The translations under genes were made by a program, and so were the position numbers. From positions 19,103,001 through 19,167,000 of the forward strand of contig NC_092673.1 of assembly GCF_964355755.1 (NCBI RefSeq): DNA of 64,000 nt, written 5' to 3'. The notes under the pieces are model-generated. The model was not told the origin of the DNA. It did no database searches and was given only the letters and a program-made list of their open reading frames with translations. Below, piece after piece: positions 26,301 to 38,300 of the stretch. Position 1 is the stretch's first letter, and the number at the start of each line of letters is the position of its first letter. This DNA is from Antedon mediterranea (lineage: Eukaryota > Echinodermata > Crinoidea > Comatulida > Antedonidae).

Positions 26301-29300
26301 GAAATTATTGATATACAATATAACACACTCTATACTCATCACATACATACAGTATTATATCATGTCTCAAACATTTACCATCTAGAGATTGGATGAAAGA
26401 GCATCACGTGATAACACGTAGATTTACTATTTTTTAACATTGGTTGTAAATTAGGACGTGAATAGAAATTACTATTTGCTAATAAATGACATCAACTTGT
26501 ACAGTGCGCCACCTATAACTCATGTATCCAAACCAAAACTTAAACGCTGCCGTTTATAGTCTACCGCCTTCAACATTGAAAGATGGGGGAGAGAGAGAGA
26601 GATAAATTGAATAAAAGTTTACTTTGGAACAGTAGGTAGATGTGTTAAAATGTTTGAGCCATAATATAAAACAACAAATAGTTTTACTATAAACTTTCAA
26701 AGCAAATAAGATTTGGATACTATCCAGAAACAAATGAAATAGGCCTGTTAAGTGACAGACCCAATCCTTCAAATTGTGATAACATTCTGAAGAAACTTTG
26801 CACAGTTATTCATTAGGGTGTCAAAAATATGAAATGGAAGGGTTGCACAAAATTTGGTCAGGGGAAAGCCGCCATTTTGGATTTCAAAATGGCGGACCCA
26901 AATTGTTCACTTTTCAGGTATATCTCTGCTAAATAGGCACCTAGAGTTCTGAATTTAGGTGCAAATTATATGGTAATGGGGTCACCAAAGATATTGGTAT
27001 AACTAACATTTTAATTGCATGGCGGCCATTTTAGATTTCAAAATGGCGGACTTAAAATTTTCACTTTTTAGGTATATCTCTGTTAAAGAGGCACCTAGAG
27101 TTCTGATTTTAGGTGCAAATTATATGGTAGTGGGGTCACCAAACATACTGGTATAACTAACATTTTGATTCCATGGCGGCCATGTTGGATTTCAAAATTT
27201 CATTTTTCAGGCATATCTCTGCTAAAAAGGCACCTAGAGTTCTGATTTTAGGTGCAAATTATATATTAATGGGGTCACCAAACATATTGGTATAACTAAC
27301 ATTTTGATTGCATGGCGGCCATTTTGGATTTCAAAATGGCGGACTTCAAATTTTCACTTTTCAGGTATCTCTGCTAAAAAGGTACACAGAGTTCTGATTT
27401 TAGGTGCCAATTATATGGTAATGGGTAACCAAACATATTGGTATTTAACTGACATTTTTATTGCATGGCGGCCATTTTGAATTTCAAAATGGCGAACTAA
27501 AAATGTTTCAGTACGGTACCTACAGTTATAATTTTAGGTACAAAGTATAATATAGTATTGAGGTCAACAAACATATTGGTATAACGTCTTTGATTGCATG
27601 GCGGCCATTTTGAATGTAGCTCAACCCGTACTGGCTTTACACTATTTGTGTTGTTCATAATTACATGCATTTAACACGGACACTTATTGTAGGTCACATT
27701 TTCCCTGGCAACCACACAGCTCTGTGCATCGTAAATCACTCTTTCTGCATTTACAGCATCCAAGATCACAGTCGGTGTGTCCACAGCGAATTAAAACCTT
27801 TGTGACATCTGAAAGTTCCGGCAATGAACTGCAAGCTGGACAAAATTTGTTGCCGTCCTTCCTCTATCCCCAGTTCGCTGGGTCCTGTTAAACCCAGAAT
27901 GCATCTAGACAGTCGTACCACTTCCTGGCTTCCGTTTCACATGTTCTCTTAATGCCGCAGATGTTGGGGGATATTTTCAATAGTCTTTCTCTTGTTGTAA
28001 AAAGATATCGTCTTGCATCATTAAATGTTCTGCAGTAGACATAGTTACAACAAACTGTTCTAGATAATCTGTGTCTGTTTCACTAACATGCCCTACAGAC
28101 AATTACATCCTCTCAAAAACTGGAGTCATATATGGCATCTTTTTCAAAGTCTCGGTAGCCTAAATGTAGCTTTACCTTTTCCTTAAACAGATGAAGTTCT
28201 ATCACAACCGCTAATGGTATGAAAGAACAAGTAAGCGGCTGATGCTTGTGATCCAAGAGAAGTAATCTTGTGTATTGAGAAACGGTCTTTTCTACAAGCC
28301 AGAAAGTGGTACAACTGTCTAGATGCATTCAGGGTTGAACAGGACCCAGCAAACTGGGGATGGAGGAAGGACGGCAACAAATTTAGTCCAGTTTGGAGTT
28401 CATTGCCGGAACTTTCAGATGTCACAAATCGCTGTGACACACCGACTGTGATCTTGGACGCTGTAAATGCAGAAAGAGTGATTTATGATGTACAGAGCTG
28501 TGTGGTTACCAGGTTTGAGCTACATTCAAAATGGCCGCCATGCAATCAAAGACGTTATACCAATATGTTTGTTGACCTCAATACCATATTATACTTTGTA
28601 CCTAAAATTATAACTGTAGGTACCGTACTGAAACATTTTGAGCTTGCCATTTTGAAATTCAAAATGGCCGCCATGCAATCAAAATGTTAGTTAAATAGCA
28701 ATATATTTGGTGACCCATTACCATATAATTTGCACCTAAAATCAGAGCACTGTGTACCTTTTTAGCAGAGATATACCTGAAAAGTTATTGGGGTCCGCCA
28801 TTTTGAAATCCAACATGCAATCAAAATGTTAGTTATACCAATATGTTTGGTGACCCCATTACCATAATTATAATTTGCACCTAAAATCAGAATTCTAGGT
28901 GCCTTTTTAGCAGAGATATACCTGAAAAGTGAAAATTTGAAGTCCGCCATTTTTAAATCCAACATGGCCGCCATGCAATCAAATGTTAATTATACCAATA
29001 TGTTTGGTGACCCCACTACCATATATTTTGCAGGTAAAATCAGAACTCTAGGTGCCTCTTTAGCAGAGATATACCTGACAAGTGAAAATTTGAGGTCCGC
29101 CATTTTGAAATCCAAAATGGCGGCTTTCCCCTGACCAAATTTTGTGCAACCCTTCCATTTCATATTTTTGACACCCTAATGAATAACTGTGCAAAGTTTC
29201 AAAATGTTATCACAATTTGAAGGATTTGCCTAAAATATGCTCCTTAACATGCCTACTATGTATAATCCCTGTACATTACCTTCTTTGCAATGTTGCTGGT

Positions 29301-32300
29301 GTATAATACTGACAACAAACATTATGTGAAATTGGGTTTTTTTTTGTCAACCCAAACCATAGCAAAAATTACTGCTAAATAATGTGGTAAATAATCATAA
29401 ATGTCGACTATTGATAAATGAAAACAAAATATAATATCTTACCATGGATCAAATGTAGTATAGTGTCATTAAAATCTACTTACTGTACAATATCAATCAC
29501 AAAATTTGAACATTAATAATTTAATACATATTTTATAAAATTGTACAAACAAATGTTTAGATGTTAAACATCATGTATGAGGCCAATATAAGCAGTTAAA
29601 TGAATTTACATATAAATTTAGGTAATGGGAAATTTCAGTAAATTAAGTGCAACTTCTAGAATTTTTACTCAATGGTAGAGAAAGTTGGTACATACTTTTG
29701 GTACTGATTTTTAACACCCAATGAAGCCATTATCATAATTTAGCTATTAAGATATTAGATATTAACGATTAAAACAAATTTAGGTTAAACCATTTTCCTC
29801 AATGAAGATCATATCATATCATGAAGCCTGATACCATCCCATCATCAAATGTACCAAGACAGGAATTTGGTGAACAATACCATGCAATAAACAAAATTAA
29901 GCTAATTCTCTGGGTGACAATTATATTTGAATACATAAATTCCATCATATCTGTATTCATTTGCTTTGTGTACAGTGCAATTTCAGTTATTTACCAAAAT
30001 TCATGTATTCGAGAACCATCTGTGGGCACTTACTAGTATATAACATTTTAACTGGCAACTTTATAGAATCATTTTTTCCAAAAAGTCATAAGATAAGATA
30101 CGGCACTGTTTGAAAAGAATAATTTCATGTTAAATTTCTTTTTCCAATTGCATTGCTCAAACATTTTTAGATTTTGGAAACCACTATGAACTAAACATTA
30201 TTTACATTTCTCTTCCATTTGTGACAAAATGTTTGCAAAAAAAAAATCTGGAAAAGGATCTCTTTAAGGCCATATTCAAACTGTAATTAGCTGGATATAC
30301 TGACAGAAGTATTTTTTTTTGGAAGGTAAGGGAGGGAGCAGGTTATTAACAATTACTAATTCTTTTTTATTAAAATCAGATTCTATTAATTTTGTTAACA
30401 ATAACACAAACATATTTGTTTGCTATTTTATTATTTGTCAACATACTGTAGTTGTCCAATTTTATTTCATATTTATAATTAATTAGACCATTTTCAATTG
30501 TTGTTATCTTTACAGCTACATATGAGCAATATGTATTTATTTTATGGTAAAAAATATTTAAACAAAATTATACTAATTCACCTGAATATAAAAAATTACA
30601 AGTAGATTGTTTTTGTTCATTAAGAAAAAAGATATATGTTATTTGATGGATAACTGTATACTTTAAATCAGGAGTGGAACCAGAAATAAACATTATATAT
30701 AATTGCTCTTTTTGATGACAAATTCAAAATGGAACTGAAATCAGGGTACCCAGGAGCGGAACCAGAAATAAACATTATATATAATTGCTCTTTTTGATGA
30801 CAAATTCAAAATGGAACTGAAATCAGGGTACCCAGGAGTGGAACCAGAAATAAATCAAAAGCGGGAGCAAAGATTACTTTTGGCTGGGGGTCATTTGCTT
30901 TCTGAGCAATTTAGTTTGTTTCAAATGGTTTAAGCACATAACTATAGTATAGTCAATTTCCAATATACTAATAATCATAATCATGAAGTTTATAAATACT
31001 GACAACAGACATTATGTGAAATTGTTTATCTGTAAATAAAAAAAACAGCAATAATTACAGCTAAATAATGTGGTAAAAATCCTATTTGTTCTTATTGATA
31101 AACAAATAGAATGGTTTACTGCAGAGAATGGTAGCCTACTACACTAGCAAATACCTGTGGATTACCTTATTTTGCAATGTTACTGCAGATCCATTATGCT
31201 TTAAGAGACAAGTCACTATATCTAAGGTAGGATTTACTGTACTCAGATATTCATGTAATGGAGTGTTCCCATCCTGGAAAGGAATAAAAATAATAAAGTT
31301 TATAAATACTGACAACAGACATTATGTGAAATTGGTTTTCTGTCAATATAAACAACAGCAAAAATTACAGCTAAATAATGTAGTAAAAAATCATATTTGT
31401 CATTATTGATAAATAGAATGGTTTACTGCAGAGAATGGTAGCCTATTACACTAGCAAATCCCTGTGGATTACCTTATTTTGCAATGTTGCTGCAGACGCA
31501 TTATGATTTAAAAGACAAGTAAGTATATCTAAGGTAGGATTTACTGTAATCAGATGTACATGTAATGGAGTGTTCCCATCCTGGAAAGGAATAAAAATAA
31601 TAAAGTTTATAAATACTGACAATAGAAATTATGTGAAATTGGTTTTCTGTCAATATAAACAGCAGCAAAAATTACAGCTAAATAATGTAGTAAAAAATCA
31701 TATTTGTCATTATTGATAAATAGAATGGTTTACAGCAGAGAATGGTTACCTACTACACTAGCAAATACCTGTGGATTACCTTATTTTGCAATGTTACTGC
31801 AGACGCATTATGCTTTAAAAGACAAGTAGGTATATCTAAGGTAGGATTTACTTTACTCAGATATACATGTAATGGAGTGTTCCCATCCTGGAAAGGAATA
31901 AAAATAATAAAGTTTATAAATACTGACAACAGACATTATGTGAAATTGGTTTTCTGTCAATATAAACAACAGCAAAAATTACAGCTAAATAATGTAGTAA
32001 AAAATCATATTTGTCATTATTGATAAATAGAATGGTTTACAGCAGAGAATGGTTGCCTATTACACTAGCAAATCCCTGTGGATTACCTTATTTTGCAATG
32101 TTGCTGCAGACGCATTATGATTTAAAAGACAAGTAAGTATATCTAAGGTAGGATTTACTTTAATCAGATGTACATGTAATGGAGTGTTCCCATCTTGGAA
32201 AGGAATAAAAATAATAAAGTTTATAAATACTGACAATAGAAATTATGTGAAATTGGTTTTCTGTCAATATAAACAGCAGCAAAAATTACAGCTAAATAAT

Positions 32301-35300
32301 GTAGTAAAAAATCATATTTGTCATTATTGATAAATAGAATGGTTTACAGCAGAGAATGGTTGCCTACTACACTAGCAAATACCTGTGGATTACCTTATTT
32401 TGCAATGTTGCTGCAGACACATTATGATTTAAAAGACAAGTAAGTATATCTAAGGTAGGATTTACTTTACTCAGATATACATGTAATGGAGTGTTCCCAT
32501 CCTGGAAAGGAATAAAAATAATAAAGTTTATAAATACTGACAACAGACATTATGTGAAATTGGTTTTCTGTCAATATAAACAACAGCAAAAATTACAGCT
32601 AAATAATGTAGTAAAAAATCATATTTGTCATTATTGATAAATAGAATGGTTTACAGCAGAGAATGGTTGCCTATTACACTAGCAAATCCATGTGGATTAC
32701 CTTATTTTGCAATGTTGCTGCAGACGCATTATGATTTAAAAGACAAGTAAGTATATCTAAGGTAGGATTTACTTTAATCAGATGTACATGTAATGGAGTG
32801 TTCCCATCTTGGAAAGGAATAAAAATAATAAAGTTTATAAATACTGACAATAGACATTATGTGAAATTGGTTTTCTGTCAATATAAACAGCAGCAAAAAT
32901 TACAGCTAAATAATGTAGAAAAAAATGATATTTGTCATTATTGATAAATAGAATGGTTTACAGCAGAGAATGGTAGCCTACTACACTAGCAAATCCCTGT
33001 GGATTACCTTATTTTGCAATGTTGCTGCAGACACATTATGATTTAAAAGACAAGTAAGTATATCTAAGGTAGGATTTACTTTACTCAGATATACATGTAA
33101 TGGAGTGTTCCCATCCTGGAAAGGAATAAAAATAATAAAGTTTATAAATACTGACAATAGACATTATGTGAAATTGGTTTTCTGTCAATATAAACAGCAG
33201 CAAAAATTACAGCTAAATAATGTAGTAAAAAATGATATTTGTCATTATTGATAAATAGAATGGTTTAGAGCAGAGAATGGTTGCCTACTACACTAGCAAA
33301 TACCTGCAGATTACCTTATTTTGCAATGTTGCTGCAGACGCATTATGCTTTAAAAGACAAGTAAGTATATCTAAGGTAGGATTTACTTTACTCAGATATA
33401 CATGTAATGGAGTGTTCCCATCCTGGAAAGGAATAAAAATAATAAAGTTTATAAATACTGACAACAGACATTATGTGAAATTGGTTTTCTGTCAATATAA
33501 ACAGCAGCAAAAATTACAGCTAAATAATGTAGTAAAAAATCATATTTGTCATTATTGATAAATAGAATGGTTTACTGCAGAGAATGGTAGCCTACTACAC
33601 TAGCAAATCCCTGTGGATTACCTTATTTTGCAATGTTGCTGCAGACGCATTATGATTTAAAAGACAAGTAAGTATATCTAAGGTAGGATTTACTTTAATC
33701 AGATGTACATGTAATGGAGTGTTCCCATCCTGGAAAGGAATAAAAATAATAAAGTTTATAAATACTGACAACAGACATTATGTGAAATTGGTTTTCTTTC
33801 AATATAAACAGCAGCAAAAATTACAGCTAAATAATGTAGTTAAAATTTTAAATTTTTAATTTCAATGAAAAGAATTTTTTTAATTATTATGAAAATATAT
33901 ATATATTTTTAATACCTCATTGATAGATGTCACAAGATCTGGCTGTGTTCTACAAATGTGTTTAATTGTTTGAAAATCATTCCTATGCAAAGCTTCTTCT
34001 AATTCGTTCCTGTTTAAATGATTATAAAAGGTTATAATGAACTGTTACATTATTTTATGAAAATGACGATTGATGGAAATAATATCATCACTAGAATTTA
34101 ATTCGTCACTTTGACGAATTATAGGTGATCATTTTTATCATTTTACTGATATTAATTTTTTTTTTTACATGCACGTACGTTAACATACGATCGGAAAATG
34201 TTGATGTATGCCATCCTATTATACGCTTATAGTGCTGAGTTGTGCCTATTATATGCCATATACAATAATGTACAGTATATAATGTATATCTATATACAGT
34301 GTAGCATAGGTGAAATTATGGGACACATCATGTTCTAATTTTTTGGTATGATGGAATTATCAAAATAAACTCGAAATGGCAATTTCGAAAGATAATAAAT
34401 TGAGCAAATAAATATAAGAATTGGAAGCGAATTTGGCACATAGAAGCGCTGTGCGCGCTCTTTGAAATTTGTATAACTTTGACGAAAAAGATGAAAAAAC
34501 TACTTTTTAAATTCAACTGGCCATATGTTAACGTCACAACATCCGATAGGCTTGATTTTTATATGAATTCATATCTATATTTCATCAGCTTTCATAATAA
34601 ATTGTAATCATCAAGGTAACCGTCAATTCTGAAGAGCTGTAAAATATTCAAATTTACGGCGAAGGTGAAATTACACGACCTACATTATTCAAGTTTATAC
34701 GCGTGATGACGTCATCGAAATAAAAATAGTGGGAAATCATGAGAAAGTCAATTAATTGAGCAATCACATACTAAAATTTGAGCGAAAATCGGGTACAAAA
34801 TAACAGAGATGCGTTCTATTGAATGTGACAAAATATGACGAAAGAGAAAAAAAACTTAATTTTAAATTCAAGTGGCCATTCGATGACGTCAAAACATTTT
34901 GTACGTACAATGTGTACATGTATTCATATCTACAACTCAATGGCTTCCAGAATAAGTTAAAAAAATTGGGGGTCATCGTGCATTCTGGAGAATTATTTTC
35001 ATTTTAAAAATGCCTTATTTTTCACCATTTTCAGAACTTTGATGCAATTATTTTGCTCATTTTGTCATTTTGAACCTGCTCGTATAGCGTTATTTTAAGT
35101 CGGAACTGACTCAAATTTGGTGAATGTACTAAGGATGGTGAGTAGAATGCGATTTGTAAAAAAAAATCGTATTTTTACGCTTTTTAAGTATCGCTTTTTA
35201 AGTGGAGCACTGTGGCGCAGTGGTTAGAGCATTGGACTTGCAATCAAGAGGTTGTCGGTTCAAGCCCCGGCTTGGTCACTGCAGTGTTGAGTCCTTGAGC

Positions 35301-38300
35301 AAGATTCTTTATCCACATTGTTCCTCCCCACCCAGGTGATAGAAATGGGTACCGGTATGTAAAAAAGTACTGGGAAGGTAAATCAGACTCGTTTGTGCGG
35401 GAGGAGTGGCGTACCCCCCACAACATACACACTTAGTGGAGTCTGGCCCAAACGCTATGGAAATGGAGATGGGCACCACGGCCGTTAGCATTAGCTTAGG
35501 TTTCGACTTTACCTTTTTTTTTTTTTTTTTTAAGTATCGCGCGCGCAAAAATTATTTTTTGCGCAGTAATTTTTTGAAAAACGCAAATTCATTGATCAAA
35601 ACTTAATTTTGAACTTTTTAAATTTTTAAAGAGCGATTTCACGCGCATGACCCTACGTACGTATTCGTTTTTTATTTGGTAATATTTTTAGCCTTGACCT
35701 GAAGTTTACGTGTAGTGAATTTCATTAATATGTGATAATGAATTATGGAGATATGATTGATAATGTGATTTCACAAAATGGCGTATAAATGACGTCACGG
35801 ATGAGTGATCACGCTGAAAAGCTTATTAGGATTAAGTTATATTATTTGAAAGATACTAGATGGCACGCTCGCTTCGCTCGCGTACCATCTAGGGGTGCTC
35901 ACAGATGGTTCTCGAATACAGTAGAATCCACGGACGGGGACTTTTTTGGGACACTAAACAAAAACGGAAGTGTCCCCCTAATTCAGAAATAGAGACAACA
36001 AAACCAATACTGGATTCCATAAAGGACAATTAATTTATGTGGATTAAAGAAATTAGGGAGAAATGGAAATGTATGTACGGGAATTGGGCGGCACGTGGTG
36101 GTGGTGATGGAACCGCAGTAATAAAGTTGATTGTATTTATATATTATAAGAACCAAACTAAATAAATAGACCTAGACATTCTGCGAAATGGAAATCGGAA
36201 ATTCAAGCTCCTATTCAGTGAAAAATTAAACTGTAGTCTACCTAAATATTTAGGGCAAATCATCGGTTGTGGTGTTGAAATTCCTGTAAACATTTGTGTG
36301 AACCAAACTGGGTCGAATTTCTGTCATGAGTACTGATTTGTTGGCCTGTGATTTATGACGCCTAAGGGATCTATCTAGACTTATTTTTTAGAATAATGTA
36401 CGTACCTGTCAGATACAATTGTCTTGTGTCGTATAATAAATAAGTACTGTAATAGTTACTGAAGTTACTATTACAATCTCGTCAATGAAAACACGAAAAT
36501 GTATATGCACTTACTTATGAAAACGTATACAGTATTATACTCAGTTATTGAAACAGTATGTTTTAAAAAAAGTTTCGTTTGTCTGTAAAATGATGTAATC
36601 AAGCTGTTTACATGAGTCTTAATTTATAAGCACATCAATAATAAAATAGTTTATCTATCCTGTAATTGGCGAGATTATGGTCGCTGTTGAATGAAATAAA
36701 GCCAATCGGTATCATATTTGTACAGAAACGTTTTCGCGGCCGAAGGGTGTAACCTAAATTCGTTGTATTATCGTCAAAAACTAACTGTAACTAAACTTAC
36801 ATAGAAAGTAGGGTATCATAAATTTGGCCTTAGCACTCGGGGGAGTGGCTAAGATGAAGTCCGTGGGACTACTAAATATAAATTGTAATGAACCTCGAGG
36901 GACATAAATAGGAATATTTCATGTTTCATTATCAATGTATAATAAATGGAAACTGTTTACCGATTCAAATAATAGAAATTGGTTTTTAACATATTCCGAA
37001 CCTATTGCAAGTTTATTCTCAAAGGGCCCATATATTTACCTACCGTATGTGTTAAACCAAGGGCTCATAAATTTACCTACAGTACTTGTGTTAAACCAAC
37101 TCTGGCAGACTGAGAGATTGGGATGTTCCATTCATCGCAAATCAATACATTTGTATAATCGTATATTAAATCTATCAAAATAGTATTTTTTAAAGAAAAT
37201 CGGCCTGTCTTCAACATTATGATGGTGTACTCTAGCTGTTCAACCGGTTTTCAGCTATTAAAAACAATTATCGTAGGAGGAGATAGAAAAATGCGAAGCC
37301 TCCTCGCATTTTTTTGGCGGGTATTTTTCAAGATGGACATCCATTAGACAGTGTATACCACGATCGGAAAACACCCCTATTTGGGGCAAATCGTTGAACC
37401 TAAATTCGTTTTAATCGTCAATAACTAATTATCTAACTCAATTTAATTAGTAAACAGGGTTACATCAGGCGGTTAAAATCAGTACCGAAAGTACGAACCA
37501 ACTTTACATACCATCGAGTGAAAATTCTAGAAGTAAGGCGCGATTTACCGAATTTTGCCCTTACGTAAATTTATATATAGATTATGAAATTTTGGTAATC
37601 ATTGACATTAAACTTTTTGAGATAATTGTTACACAAAATAGTGTACAGAAACAATAACATTAAAGATTTGATACAATAACAATAGCTGATCATTTTATTC
37701 TAAATGATCACCTAATTAAATTTGATGAGAATGGGCCCTTTAATTGTAATATTTATGTCGTAATCTTTTAAGAAAATTTGAAAAGTAATTTTTCTCAAAA
37801 TAATATCTTAAATTGTTATCTTTTTCATTTAAACTATAAATTAATTGAAGGTTAATCTGTTTGATTTGAAATAAAAAAAATTAAAAAAACGTACCTTTCC
37901 ATTGCAAAAATACAGTGTCTTCATTTAACATTTATTAATGCCGATAGCTTCTAGTGTAAAAGTAAGCCTACTCATTCTCTTCTGAAAATAGAAAAGGTAA
38001 ACATTTAATCTTTCCTGGTATGTAAACTATCTGTATTTCTATCTAAACTATCTAAATGCCTATTGAAGTAATATACCATAATATAGATGTTTCTGATGCT
38101 GGCTGTTTTACTTTGTCGTTTGGATTTAGCTTTTGCTTATTATATGTGTACATTGAGATACAGCTACTGATACTCACAACAATGTCATTTTGTTAAAATA
38201 TAAGTTTAAAGATTGTCACCCAAAAACATGAAAAATGAAGATTAATTAAATCAGACTTTGAATAGCTGGTTTTGTAGTTTTAATAAAGTTAATCACTTCT

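Noticed and set aside
31128-33558. Three plus-strand 93-codon frames (ending in KLQLNNVVKNHICHY)
   Set aside because: They are shadows on the opposite strand of the ankyrin exon-intron units and run across the splice sites.
35202-35280. Possible tRNA gene
   Set aside because: A and B boxes are good, but the arms do not pair as a tRNA and the sequence continues into a SINE body with a T-rich tail.
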